Assembly: GCA_049325275.1 (NCBI GenBank)
Contig: JBMOLU010000002.1
Location: 640,214-704,213 of the forward strand
Source: CAIQJJ01 sp049325275
GTDB lineage: Bacteria; Chloroflexota; Anaerolineae; Anaerolineales; UBA4823
Length of the DNA stretch: 64,000 nt
Direction of reading: 5' to 3'
Part shown: positions 8,606-17,332 of the stretch, in pieces
Layout: the number at the start of each line of letters is the position of its first letter
Numbering within the stretch: position 1 is the stretch's first letter
Notes under the pieces: model-generated
What the model was told of the DNA's origin: nothing
The model's database searches: none
What the model saw: only the letters and a program-made list of their open reading frames with translations
Translations under genes and position numbers: made by a program

Positions 8606-8625
8606 CGAAATACGATGAAACACAA
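8598..8625 (-). promoter_or_regulatory. Promoter for the zinc-ribbon/L12-like gene
   Basis: On the minus strand TTGTGT (8625-8620), a 16-bp spacer and TATACT (8603-8598). Its -10 shares bases with the -10 of the opposite promoter, so the two are probably mutually exclusive. Confidence 0.45.
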
Positions 8626-8752
8626 AATCTTTCACCCGCCCCGTTAAGTCCTAGCCGGCTTTCCGCGCCCCCGCGCACCGCCTCTTTCCTGGCAGCGTTT
8701 TTCGTTGTCTGTTGGAAACGTTCGTTTGTGTATCCCAAGGAAAGAGGTAAAA

Positions 8753-9979
8753 GTGTTTAAGCAAGCTTTTCTGAAGTTGAACCAGCGGTTTGTCGCGCGC
8801 CGCGCAATTCCCCTGACATTCATTTTTCTGCTGGTCGTCTTTTATGACGAATTCGTTTACGCCGTTGGCTACTCGGTGCTGCCGTCCCTGCGCGCCGATT
8901 TGGGGCTGAGCTATGTCCAGATCGGTCTGCTGCTCGGCCTGCCCGGGGTGGTAAACACGCTCATCGAACCGGTGCTGATGCTGCTCGGCGACACACCGCT
9001 GCGCAAGGTACTGGTGCTGGGTGGTGGTATGGCGATGGCCTTGGCGGCGTTCCTCGTTGCCGGGGCGCAGGCTTTTCCGCTCTTGCTGCTGGCCGAGATC
9101 CTGTCCTTCCCGGCCAGCGGCGCCTTCGTGACTCTGTCGCAGGCGACGCTGATGGATCTCCACCCGGGCCGCGAGGGACCGATGATGGCCCGCTGGTCGC
9201 TGTCCGGCTCGCTGGCAAACTTCGTTGCGCCGTTGGCCATGGCCGGCGGTTTCGCCCTAGGCTTGGGCTGGCGTTGGGCCTACCTGTGCCTGGGTGTGTG
9301 GGGGGGACTGTTGGCCTGGGCGGTTGCGAAGCGGCCGTTTCCTGCGTTAATGCGTAGCGAGCAGGCACAGCCAGGCGGGACGCCGGGGGCAGCCGCCGTG
9401 CTGGGTGAACTCTTGCGCGGCTTATGGGATGCCCTGCGTAACCCAAGCTTGCTGCGCTGGATTGTGCTGCTCGATTTGTCGAACCTCTTGCTCGATATCT
9501 TCACCGGTTACGCTGCGCTGTACTTCACCGACGTGGCCGGCCTGGGCGAAACGCAGGTGGCCCTGGTGCTCGGCCTGATGATGCTGGGCGGACTGGCCGC
9601 CGATGCCATCGTGATTCCTCTGTTGGAGAAGTTCAACGGGCGCCTGATCGTGCGCCTGTCGGCGGCTGTCGTGATCCCGCTTTATGTGGCGTTTCTGCTC
9701 GTGCCGTGGCCGAGCGCCAAGATCGTGTTGGTGCTGCTGGTCAAGCTCTGCACGTTGGGCTGGTATTCGGTGATGGAAGGTGAGTCTTTCGCCGCCGTAC
9801 CGGGGCGCTCGGGCACGGTGAAGGCCATCGGTTCGCTGAGCGGCTTGCTGGTCGGTGCGTTGATCGGCTTCCTGGGCTGGTTTGCCGAACAGGCCGGTTT
9901 GCAGGCCATGATGTGGCTACTGTTGGCCGGGCCATTGGCGTTGCTGCTCTTCGTGCCGCGTCCGGTGGTAGAATCATAG
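8753..9979 (+). CDS. Major facilitator superfamily transporter
   Basis: A 408-residue membrane protein with about twelve helices. The GTG at 8753 is preferred because AAAGAGG lies six bases before it; an upstream in-frame TTG has no such site. The first helix (LTFIFLLVVFYDEFVYAVGY) is followed by the paired loop typical of MFS carriers (LLLGLPGVVNTLIEP). No residue pattern identifies the substrate. The gene follows its own promoter and is followed by an inverted-repeat spacer before the fumarase operon. Confidence 0.85.
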   Translation: MFKQAFLKLNQRFVARRAIPLTFIFLLVVFYDEFVYAVGYSVLPSLRADLGLSYVQIGLLLGLPGVVNTLIEPVLMLLGDTPLRKVLVLGGGMAMALAAFLVAGAQAFPLLLLAEILSFPASGAFVTLSQATLMDLHPGREGPMMARWSLSGSLANFVAPLAMAGGFALGLGWRWAYLCLGVWGGLLAWAVAKRPFPALMRSEQAQPGGTPGAAAVLGELLRGLWDALRNPSLLRWIVLLDLSNLLLDIFTGYAALYFTDVAGLGETQVALVLGLMMLGGLAADAIVIPLLEKFNGRLIVRLSAAVVIPLYVAFLLVPWPSAKIVLVLLVKLCTLGWYSVMEGESFAAVPGRSGTVKAIGSLSGLLVGALIGFLGWFAEQAGLQAMMWLLLAGPLALLLFVPRPVVES

Positions 9980-9989
9980 AAAAATCTGG

Positions 9990-10045
9990 CAGGGTGACAA
10001 GGGGAAAAAGGTAAACACCGGCAAAACAGTCACCTTGTTACCCTG
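9990..10045 (+). repeat. Inverted repeat of short GGTGACAAG-like words between MFS and fumarase genes
   Basis: Left arm CAGGGTGACAAGG (9990-10002) pairs with CCTTGTTACCCTG (10033-10045) with one mismatch. The interior is also built of related 8-9-nt words (GGGGAAAAAG, GGTAAACAC, then pyrimidine-rich mirror words). It could fold into a long hairpin ending the MFS transcript. It lies just before the GGAGG site of the fumarase gene. Confidence 0.6.
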
Positions 10046-10062
10046 TCACCTTCGGAGGTACT

Positions 10063-10935
10063 ATGCGAGACTTAGAAGAACCCATCATGGAACTGATTCG
10101 CCTGGCATCCACCAACTTGCCCCCTGATGTCGAAAAATCGCTGCACACGGCGCTCGAGCAAGAAGAACCCGGTTCGGCGGCGCGCGGCGCGTTGGAAACC
10201 ATCCTGAAAAACGTCGATCTTTCGCGCAAAAACGGGACGCCCATCTGCCAGGATACGGGCACGCCGATTTTCTATGTCTACTATCCTGAGGGCATGAGCA
10301 CGCGTAAACTGCGCCAGGTGATCGAAGAATGTGTGGCCGAAGCGACCAGGCAATCGATCCTGCGCCCAAACGCAGTGGACTCGTTGACGGAGAAGAATAG
10401 CGGCAACAACCTGGGTGGCGAGCATTTTCCATCGATCCATTTCGAAGAAGTCGATGGCGATACCTTGACCATCGAGTTGATGCTCAAGGGGGGTGGCTGC
10501 GAAAACGTAGGGGCGCAGTATTCGCTTCCCAACACGCAGCTGGAGGCCGGGCGCGATCTGGCCGGCGTACGCAAGGTGGTTCTCGATGCCGTACAAAAGG
10601 CGCAGGGACAGGGCTGCGCCCCCGGGATCTTGGGCGTGGCGGTTGGCGGCGACCGCGGCACGGGCTATGCGGCTTCCAAGCAGGTACTGTACCGCAAGGT
10701 CGACGACACGCATCCCGACGCCGAACTGGCCGAGATGGAGCAGCGCCTGACCGACGAAGCCAACGAAATGGGCATCGGCCCAATGGGCTTCGGTGGGAAA
10801 ACGACCGTCCTGGGGACGAAGATCACCGCCATGCATCGCCTGCCTGCCAGTTTCTTCGTCACCGTATCCTACATGTGCTGGGCGTACCGGCGCAGGAAGA
10901 TGACCGTGCAAGGCGACGAGGTCCGTTACGAGTGA
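10063..10935 (+). CDS. Class I fumarate hydratase, alpha subunit (N-terminal half)
   Basis: A 290-residue protein of the iron-sulfur fumarase/tartrate dehydratase alpha family. It interconverts fumarate and malate together with the beta subunit. The three cluster cysteines are in place: C62 in TPICQDTGTP, C146 in GGGCENVG and C185 in GCAPGILG. The GGDRGTGYAASK loop is also typical. The start is fixed by a GGAGG site six bases upstream. It is followed after 3 nt by the beta subunit. L(+)-tartrate dehydratase is the alternative reading, but sdh and icd in the window favour fumarase. Confidence 0.92.
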   Translation: MRDLEEPIMELIRLASTNLPPDVEKSLHTALEQEEPGSAARGALETILKNVDLSRKNGTPICQDTGTPIFYVYYPEGMSTRKLRQVIEECVAEATRQSILRPNAVDSLTEKNSGNNLGGEHFPSIHFEEVDGDTLTIELMLKGGGCENVGAQYSLPNTQLEAGRDLAGVRKVVLDAVQKAQGQGCAPGILGVAVGGDRGTGYAASKQVLYRKVDDTHPDAELAEMEQRLTDEANEMGIGPMGFGGKTTVLGTKITAMHRLPASFFVTVSYMCWAYRRRKMTVQGDEVRYE

Positions 10936-10938
10936 GGA

Positions 10939-11580
10939 ATGGAAACGATGAAATCTTTGAATTTACCCCTTTCCGATGACGAAATTCGTTCGTTGCAGGT
11001 CGGCGACCCCGTGGCGCTTTCGGGTGTGATGGTCACCGGGCGTGACCGCGTGCACAAATGGCTGATGGATACGTTCATCAAGAAAACGCGCCAGCCCGTC
11101 GATGACGATCTGGCTGTGTACGCTGCCATCAAGCCGCTGCTTGCCGGCAGCGTGATCTATCACTGCGGGCCGGTTGTGGCCGGGCTGGAAACACAAAACT
11201 ACCGCTTCGTCGCTGCCGGGCCGACGACCAGCATCCGCGAGGAGCCTTACCAGGGCGCGGTGATGCAGCACTTCAACATCAAGGGCGTGATCGGCAAGGG
11301 CGGTATGGGGGCGAAGACCCTACAGGCTTGCCAGGAGGTGCCCGGAGTCTACCTGCACGCCATCGGCGGCGCAGCTTCTTTTATCGCACAGACGGTCAGG
11401 CGCGTGCTGGGCGTTCACAAGCTCGATTTTGGCGTTCCCGAGGCGATCTGGGTGATCGATGTCAAGGATTTCCCCGCCGTCGTGACCATGGACGCCCACG
11501 GCGGCAGTTTGCACGCCGATGTTGAGCAGCGTTCGAAGCTCGTGTTGGATAGGCTGATGGCCTCGGGTGAAGGAGGCTGA
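10939..11580 (+). CDS. Class I fumarate hydratase, beta subunit (C-terminal half)
   Basis: A 213-residue protein matching the C-terminal half of iron-sulfur fumarases: LQVGDPVALSGVMVTGRDRVHK near the N-terminus, IYHCGPVV, AAGPTTSIRE, and the IGKGGMG loop. It completes the two-chain enzyme with the preceding gene. The initiating ATG at 10939 lies 3 nt after the alpha stop; another in-frame ATG is two codons later. The MscS gene starts immediately after its stop, so the three genes form one unit. Confidence 0.92.
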   Translation: METMKSLNLPLSDDEIRSLQVGDPVALSGVMVTGRDRVHKWLMDTFIKKTRQPVDDDLAVYAAIKPLLAGSVIYHCGPVVAGLETQNYRFVAAGPTTSIREEPYQGAVMQHFNIKGVIGKGGMGAKTLQACQEVPGVYLHAIGGAASFIAQTVRRVLGVHKLDFGVPEAIWVIDVKDFPAVVTMDAHGGSLHADVEQRSKLVLDRLMASGEGG

Positions 11581-12441
11581 GTGATCCCTTTCGATCTGGA
11601 ACTGCAAGACCTGGTGGCGCAATTTTTGACGTTTCTGCCGCGGCTGATTGCGGCCCTGGTGATCTTCGTCGTTACCTTGTTTTTAGCGGGGTTGATCGCC
11701 AAGGCCGTCCGGCGCGCCTTGATGCTTCGAAAGAGCGGCCATCATGCCGATGACTTGATCACCAAGATTGCGCAGGTCTCCATCCTCGTCTTCGGCACGG
11801 TGATTGCTTTACAGCAAATCGGCTTCAACGTTTCAGCTTTTTTGGCCGGCGTGGGGATTATTGGTTTTACGGTAGGTTTTGCCCTGCAAGATGTGAGCAA
11901 GAACTTCGTAGCCGGGCTGTTGTTGTACATCCAGCAGCCCTTCGGGGTTGGTGATGCGATCAAGGTGACCGGCTTCGCCGGCATCGTGCAGAAAATCAAT
12001 TTGCGCGCCACCGAAATGCGTACCTTCGACGGCACCCTGGTGCTAATCCCCAATGCGGACGTCTTCAGCAACCCCATCACGAACTACAGCGCCTTGCCGA
12101 CGCGGCGCATCGAGCTGATCGTTGGCGTGGCATATGATTCCGACCTGGAAGAAGTCAGCCGGGTCGTGCTGGAGACGGTGCGCAGTATCCCCGGTGTGTT
12201 GGACGACCCTGTTCCCGAGGTGATCTTCACCCACTTCGGCGCTTCTTCGATTGACTTCGCCCTCTATTTTTGGACCCAGCTCGATCAACTCGGGCTTTTT
12301 GTGGCCAAAAGCACGGCCATCATGCGCATCAAAACCGCTTTCGAGCAGGCCGGGATCGATATTCCCTACCCGGTTACCAGCGTCAAGCTGGTGCCGGGGG
12401 AGAACGGCCAGGGCCGGCCGCCATCACAAAACGCGTTGTGA
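11581..12441 (+). CDS. Small-conductance mechanosensitive channel, MscS family
   Basis: A 286-residue membrane protein beginning with GTG directly after the fumarase stop; GGAGG sits inside the end of the fumarase gene, so translation is coupled. There are about three membrane helices; the third is the pore-lining helix (FLAGVGIIGFTVGFALQDVSKNF, near residues 95-117), followed by the beta domain (PFGVGDAIKVTGFAGIV). These channels open under membrane tension and relieve osmotic downshock. Why it travels with fumarase is not evident. Confidence 0.92.
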   Translation: MIPFDLELQDLVAQFLTFLPRLIAALVIFVVTLFLAGLIAKAVRRALMLRKSGHHADDLITKIAQVSILVFGTVIALQQIGFNVSAFLAGVGIIGFTVGFALQDVSKNFVAGLLLYIQQPFGVGDAIKVTGFAGIVQKINLRATEMRTFDGTLVLIPNADVFSNPITNYSALPTRRIELIVGVAYDSDLEEVSRVVLETVRSIPGVLDDPVPEVIFTHFGASSIDFALYFWTQLDQLGLFVAKSTAIMRIKTAFEQAGIDIPYPVTSVKLVPGENGQGRPPSQNAL

Positions 12442-12451
12442 CGGCGGAACT

Positions 12452-15373
12452 CTACCTGGTCATTCTGCCCATCGTTTCCAGCAAAAACTGCCCGGTGTAG
12501 CTGGCTTCACTGGCGCATATTTCCTCCGGTGTCCCTTCGGCCACCAGCGTTCCGCCGCGATCGCCGCCTTCGGGGCCGAGATCGATCAGCCAGTCGGCCA
12601 CCTTGATGATGTCAAGGTTGTGTTCGATGATGACGACGCTGTTGCCGCTGTCCACCAGCCGCTGCAGCACCTCGATCAGCTTGTGGACGTCGGCGGCGTG
12701 CAGCCCAACCGATGGCTCGTCAAGCACGTAGATCGTGCGCCCGGTGGCGCGCCGGCTGAGTTCCTTGGCAAGCTTGACACGCTGCGCCTCGCCACCCGAA
12801 AGCGTGGGGGCCGGCTGGCCCAGGCGGATGTACCCCAGGCCGACGTCGTTGAGCGTGCTGAGCTTGTTCGTCATGTTGGTGAAGGCGGAGAAGAACACCA
12901 GGGCTTCTTCCACCGTCAAATCCAACACTTCGGCGATGTTTTTCTCTTTGAAGCGCACTTGCAGGGTTTCACGGTTGAAGCGCGTCCCGTGGCACACATC
13001 GCAGGGCACGTAGACATCCGGCAGGAACTGCATCTCGATGCGCAGTTGTCCCTGGCCCTGGCAAGCCTCGCAGCGCCCGCCGTGGACGTTGAACGAGAAG
13101 CGGCCGGGCTTGTAGCCGCGCATCTTGCTTTCGGGCAGTTCGGCGAACAGCTTGCGGATCTCGTCGAACAGGCCGGTATAGGTGCCGGGATTCGAGCGCG
13201 GCGTGCGCCCGATAGGGGATTGGTCGATGTTGATGATCTTGTCGAGCAGTTCGATGCCCTCGATGCGCTCGTGTGCGCCCGGCTGGGTGTGTGCGCCGTG
13301 CAGCTGGCGCGCCAGCGTCTTGTAGAGAATGTCGATCATCAACGTCGATTTGCCCGAGCCTGAGACGCCGGTGATGCAGACCAGCTTGCCGAGGGGGATG
13401 GTCACGTCGATGTTTTTCAGGTTGTTTTCGTTCGCGCCGATGACCGTCAAGTGCTTGCCGTTTCCGGTGCGCCGCTTTTCGGGCACGGGCACACATTTGC
13501 GCCCCGAAAGGTAGGCGCCGGTCAGCGACTCAGGGTGCGCCAGGATGTGCGCGACCGTACCTTCGGCTACCACGCGCCCACCGTGCTCGCCGGCACCCGG
13601 CCCGAGGTCGAGAATCCAGTCGGCCGAACGGATGGTTTCGTCGTCGTGTTCGACGACCAGTACGGTGTTGCCCAGGTCGCGCAGGCCTTGCAGCGTGCGT
13701 AGCAGGCGGTTGTTGTCGCGCGGGTGCAGGCCGATGGAGGGTTCGTCCAAAACGTAGAGCACGCCCATCAGGCGCGAGCCGATCTGCGTCGCCAGGCGGA
13801 TGCGCTGCGCCTCGCCGCCGGAAAGGGTGGCGGCGGAGCGTTGCAGGGTCAGGTAGTCGAGGCCGACGTCGACCAGAAAGCCGAGCCGCTCGCGGATTTC
13901 CTTCAGGATGCGTTCGGCAATCGCCTGCTGGCGCGGCGTCAGCGGGGTTTCGGTGCCGGCGAGTTTCTTGGCCCATTCGAGCGTGCGGCTGACGGGCCAT
14001 TCGGTCAGCGCGACGATGTTGACGCCGTCGATGGTGATGGCGAGCGCCTCTTTGCGCAGGCGCTTACCCTGGCAGGTGGGGCAGATACGTTCGTTCATGA
14101 ACTCCGAGATTTTCATGCGCGTGTACTCGGAGTTGGTTTCGTTGTAACGGCGTTGCAGGTTGGGGATGATCCCTTCGAACGCGTTCTGGAAAGTAGCCTG
14201 CCGTCCGTCCTTGTTCTGGTAGTGGATGGTGACGTTTTTGCCTTTCGTGCCGTACAGGATGATTTCGAGGTGCTCAGGAGACAGTTTGTTGATCGGCGTG
14301 TCGAGCTTGATGTGGTACTCGCGCGAGACTGCTTCGAGCAGTTGCCAATAGTAGCCGCCTTCCTCACGCGGCCCGCTCCATTCGGAAACGACGATGGCGC
14401 CTTCGCACAGCGAAAGATCGGGATCGGGGATCAGCAGATCGGGATCGATTTCGAGCTTGCCGCCCAGTCCCTGGCAGTCGGGGCAGGCGCCATGGGGGGT
14501 GTTGAAGGAAAAGGTGCGCGGTTCGATCTCGGGCAGGACGGAGCCGTGCTCGGGGCAAGCCAGGTGTTCGGAAAAATGATGATCGACGACGGCTGGTTGC
14601 TGCGCCGGCTCGCTTTGTTCTCGGCTGACGAGGTTTACGGTGAGATAGCCTTCGCCAAACTTCAGCGCCGTTTCCACCGAATCCGTCAGGCGCGAGCGGA
14701 AGGTTTGCGCTTCTTCGGCCGTGTCGGTATGGCGGATAACCAGGCGGTCGACGACGGCTTCGATGGTGTGGATTTTGTAGCGGTCCATCTCGATGGCCGT
14801 TTCGTCGTCGAGTTCGTGGACGACGCCGTCCACGCGGGCGCGTACGAAGCCGGCCTTGCGAATTTCCTCCAGCACGGCCTGGTGCGTGCCCTTGCGCCCG
14901 CGGATCACCGGGGCCAGCAGCAACAGGCGTGAGCCGTCGGGCAGGCGCTCGATGGCATCGACGATTTCCTGGGCGCTCTGCTTGCTGACTTGGCGCCCGC
15001 ATGCGGGGCAGTGCGGCACGCCGGCGCGCGCATACAGCAGGCGCAGGTAGTCGTAGATCTCGGTTACGGTGCCGACGGTCGAGCGCGGGTTGTGCGATGC
15101 GCCCTTCTGGTCGATCGAGACAGCCGGCGACAGGCCCTCGATGTAGTCCACATCGGGTTTGTCCATCTGGCCGAGGAACTGGCGCGCATACGCCGAAAGG
15201 CTTTCGACGTAGCGCCGTTGTCCCTCGGCAAAGATGGTGTCGAATGCCAGCGACGACTTTCCCGACCCCGAGAGGCCGGTGATGACGACGAACTGGTCGC
15301 GGGGGATTTCAACGGTAATATTTTTCAGGTTGTGGGCGCGTGCGCCAACGACACGGATCGAATTTTGGGTCAT
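12452..15373 (-). CDS. uvrA: Excinuclease ABC subunit A (UvrA)
   Basis: A full-length 973-residue UvrA. It carries two ABC ATPase modules with Walker A motifs GLSGSGKSS (near 32-40) and GVSGSGKST in the second half, two LSGGEAQR signatures, and zinc-binding pairs CPAC, CPTC and CEAC/CDVC. It finds bulky DNA lesions and loads UvrB for nucleotide excision repair. No Shine-Dalgarno motif is apparent before the ATG at 15373. A sigma-70-like promoter lies about 100 nt upstream. It is convergent with the MscS gene, 10 nt apart. No LexA-type operator was recognised. Confidence 0.98.
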   Translation of the reverse strand: MTQNSIRVVGARAHNLKNITVEIPRDQFVVITGLSGSGKSSLAFDTIFAEGQRRYVESLSAYARQFLGQMDKPDVDYIEGLSPAVSIDQKGASHNPRSTVGTVTEIYDYLRLLYARAGVPHCPACGRQVSKQSAQEIVDAIERLPDGSRLLLLAPVIRGRKGTHQAVLEEIRKAGFVRARVDGVVHELDDETAIEMDRYKIHTIEAVVDRLVIRHTDTAEEAQTFRSRLTDSVETALKFGEGYLTVNLVSREQSEPAQQPAVVDHHFSEHLACPEHGSVLPEIEPRTFSFNTPHGACPDCQGLGGKLEIDPDLLIPDPDLSLCEGAIVVSEWSGPREEGGYYWQLLEAVSREYHIKLDTPINKLSPEHLEIILYGTKGKNVTIHYQNKDGRQATFQNAFEGIIPNLQRRYNETNSEYTRMKISEFMNERICPTCQGKRLRKEALAITIDGVNIVALTEWPVSRTLEWAKKLAGTETPLTPRQQAIAERILKEIRERLGFLVDVGLDYLTLQRSAATLSGGEAQRIRLATQIGSRLMGVLYVLDEPSIGLHPRDNNRLLRTLQGLRDLGNTVLVVEHDDETIRSADWILDLGPGAGEHGGRVVAEGTVAHILAHPESLTGAYLSGRKCVPVPEKRRTGNGKHLTVIGANENNLKNIDVTIPLGKLVCITGVSGSGKSTLMIDILYKTLARQLHGAHTQPGAHERIEGIELLDKIINIDQSPIGRTPRSNPGTYTGLFDEIRKLFAELPESKMRGYKPGRFSFNVHGGRCEACQGQGQLRIEMQFLPDVYVPCDVCHGTRFNRETLQVRFKEKNIAEVLDLTVEEALVFFSAFTNMTNKLSTLNDVGLGYIRLGQPAPTLSGGEAQRVKLAKELSRRATGRTIYVLDEPSVGLHAADVHKLIEVLQRLVDSGNSVVIIEHNLDIIKVADWLIDLGPEGGDRGGTLVAEGTPEEICASEASYTGQFLLETMGRMTR

Positions 15374-15390
15374 AAGAAATTAAGGGGTTT

Positions 15391-15426
15391 TGCGTGAAAG
15401 GCCTCCCAGCGAAGCCGGAAGAGCCG
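15391..15426. repeat. Short dispersed repeat, copy 1 (uvrA leader)
   Basis: GCGTGAAAGGCCTCC followed by GAAGCCGGAAGAGCC. A closely related tail (GGCCTCC ... GGAGCCGGAAGAGCC) occurs at 61116-61146 before cysS, where GCGTGAAGAG also lies nearby. Two partial copies only; could be chance. Confidence 0.3.
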
Positions 15427-15474
15427 AAATCAAGGTAAACGAGTAAATCGAGTAAACGTTGGATGCAACAGGGC

Positions 15475-15503
15475 ATTATAGCACGGATGTTCAGGGATGA
15501 CAG
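15475..15503 (-). promoter_or_regulatory. Promoter for uvrA
   Basis: On the minus strand CTGTCA (15503-15498), a 17-bp spacer and a perfect TATAAT (15480-15475). It gives a uvrA leader of about 95 nt. Confidence 0.55.
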
Positions 15504-15554
15504 GGGGTGGTATGATTGTAGGGGCGAATACACGGGTTCGCTATGGAGGTACCA

Positions 15555-16382
15555 ATGAAATTTGGCTTTGTCTTACCGCACGGCGACGCAAAAGTCGCTA
15601 CCGAGTTTGCCCGTGAAGCTGAAGCGGCCGGTTGGGATGGCTTCTTCGTATGGGAGGCGGTGTGGAGTGTAGATGCCTGGGTCTGCCTGACGGCCGCGGC
15701 AATGGTCACCGACCGCATTCGCCTGGGGACGATGTTGACGCCGCTTTCGCGCATGCGTCCCTGGGAACTGGCCGGGAAAACGGCCACCGTCGATCACCTT
15801 TCTGGCGGGCGCGTCGTTCTCTCTGTGGGCTTGGGTGCGCCGGAGACGGGCTTTGCCGAGTTTGGTGAAGTGACCGACCGCAAGCTGCGCGCCGAACTGC
15901 TCGACGAGGGCTTGGATATCCTCACTGGGCTTTGGCAGGGACAGCCTTTCCGTTACACCGGCAAACACTACCAGATCAAGCCCCTGAACTTCCCGCACTT
16001 GCCGCCGGCGCCCATCCAGCAGCCGCGTATCCCGATTTGGATCGTTGGCGCGTGGCCGAGTCAGAAGTCGATGAAGCGCGCCGCCCGCTACGATGGCTTG
16101 CTGCCCGCCATGCTGGACAAGAAAGGCAAAGTACAGATGCGCCCTGCCACCCCCGGCGAAATCCGCCAGATCAAGGCCTGGCTGGATGAAAATCGCCCGG
16201 CGCGCACGCCTTTCGACATCGTGGTGGAAGGGAAGACGCCCGGTGGCCAGCCGGGCCAGGCTGCGGCGCAGGTGCTCCCGTACGCCGAGGCCGGGGCCAC
16301 CTGGTGGATCGAGGCGCTGTGGGATGCGCCCGATCTCGAAAATGCCTTGGAACGTATCCGCCAGGGGCCGCCAATCTCGTGA
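15555..16382 (+). CDS. LLM-class flavin-dependent oxidoreductase
   Basis: A 275-residue TIM-barrel protein of the luciferase-like monooxygenase family (F420- or FMN-dependent). Visible family features are the N-terminal strand MKFGFVLPHGD, the DRIRLGTMLTPLSRMRPWELA loop region with the TLDHLSGGR-like VDHLSGGRVVLSVGLGA, and LDILTGLWQG. The ATG at 15555 is preferred over one four codons upstream because GGAGG lies directly before it. The substrate cannot be told. It overlaps the following acetyltransferase gene by 3-4 nt (GTGA), so the two are translationally coupled. Confidence 0.87.
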   Translation: MKFGFVLPHGDAKVATEFAREAEAAGWDGFFVWEAVWSVDAWVCLTAAAMVTDRIRLGTMLTPLSRMRPWELAGKTATVDHLSGGRVVLSVGLGAPETGFAEFGEVTDRKLRAELLDEGLDILTGLWQGQPFRYTGKHYQIKPLNFPHLPPAPIQQPRIPIWIVGAWPSQKSMKRAARYDGLLPAMLDKKGKVQMRPATPGEIRQIKAWLDENRPARTPFDIVVEGKTPGGQPGQAAAQVLPYAEAGATWWIEALWDAPDLENALERIRQGPPIS

Positions 16383-17272
16383 AAACGGTTCCTTTTTCTT
16401 CGCAGTACCTTTCTCCCTTGACGGCGCTGGTCAACGGCCACATCGCTGCCGTGCCGCCCTGTTGGGCGCTGTGCGAGAGCCAGGTGGCCGCCGCACTGGC
16501 TGCGCCTGAGCCGTGGGCTAGGCACTATCCCGAGAACGCCGGCCCCGTGGAAAGCGAGACCCTGTGCGTGGCCGAAGACGATCTGCTTGCCGCAGCGCAA
16601 CTGACCTTTGCCGATGGCGCGGCCGTCATCGGCTGGATCGTCGCATATCCCGGCGCACGGCCGGCTTTGCGCCGTTTGCTGGACGAGATACGCGAGCGAG
16701 CGCGGCGGCACGGCTGCCACACGCTCACGCTTGCCCGTTACGCTTTTGGCGTCGGCTGGCTGGGTATTCCGCTGGCATGGCCGCACTTAACCGGCGGACT
16801 GCAAGAAGCGGGCTTTGTGCCTTCGAAGCAGTGGGTGCTGATGGCCGGGCCGACCGACGTGCCGCCGGTGGTGCAGCCACCCGAACCGGCCGGCCTGCGC
16901 CTGGCCTGGCGGCACGACCCCGTGGCGTCAGAATGGCAGGTGGAAGCTTGTGTGCATGCAGCGCGCGTGGCCGACTGCGATGCCTGGGCAATTCCGCCTT
17001 ATTTTGAGGGCTGCCCGGGCTTCCGGCAGTGGGTGACCGTCGAATGGGTGGGCGTCGAACAACCTTATCACCGCCGCGGTATAGGGTGTTGGATGCTCGG
17101 CGAGCACTTGCGTTACCTGTCCCGGCAGGGTTTCAGGCAGGCCATCTTGTGGACGGAAACCACCAACCTGCCCATGCAAGGCCTGGCTGAGAAAGCCGGT
17201 TTCAAACGTGGGCCGGTTTGCCAGGAGTTTTCTGCAATCCGGTTGGAGAATCCGCCGGAGGAAACGGGGTGA
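16379..17272 (+). CDS. GNAT-family N-acetyltransferase, two-domain
   Basis: A 297-residue protein starting at a GTG inside the GTGA overlap with the oxidoreductase stop. The C-terminal half shows the acetyl-CoA-binding signature of GNAT enzymes (VEQPYHRRGIGCWMLGEHL, then LWTETTNLPMQGLAEKAGF). The N-terminal half (residues about 45-140) looks like a second, more divergent GNAT fold. Substrate unknown. Probably co-transcribed with the flavin oxidoreductase. Confidence 0.75.
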   Translation: MKTVPFSSQYLSPLTALVNGHIAAVPPCWALCESQVAAALAAPEPWARHYPENAGPVESETLCVAEDDLLAAAQLTFADGAAVIGWIVAYPGARPALRRLLDEIRERARRHGCHTLTLARYAFGVGWLGIPLAWPHLTGGLQEAGFVPSKQWVLMAGPTDVPPVVQPPEPAGLRLAWRHDPVASEWQVEACVHAARVADCDAWAIPPYFEGCPGFRQWVTVEWVGVEQPYHRRGIGCWMLGEHLRYLSRQGFRQAILWTETTNLPMQGLAEKAGFKRGPVCQEFSAIRLENPPEETG

Positions 17273-17280
17273 AAACAGTT

Positions 17281-17325
17281 CCGGCCCAGGAAGCGCCAGC
17301 AGGTATCCGGCGCTTCCTGGGCCGG
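17281..17325 (-). terminator. Long perfect hairpin, probable terminator between convergent genes
   Basis: Arms 17281-17297 and 17309-17325 pair perfectly over 17 bp with an 11-nt loop. On the minus strand the hairpin is followed by AACTGTTTTC, so it most likely ends the two-gene membrane-protein transcript. It may also stop the oncoming acetyltransferase mRNA, though that side has no U-run. Confidence 0.7.
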
Positions 17326-17332
17326 GAGCGCA

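Noticed and set aside
12251..14932. Long + strand frames (370 and 402 codons) opposite uvrA
   Set aside because: Shadows of uvrA; the opposite strand carries both ATPase modules in full.
15543..15554. ATG at 15543 as start of the LLM oxidoreductase
   Set aside because: The GGAGG motif overlaps these codons and fits the ATG at 15555, which also gives the standard N-terminus.
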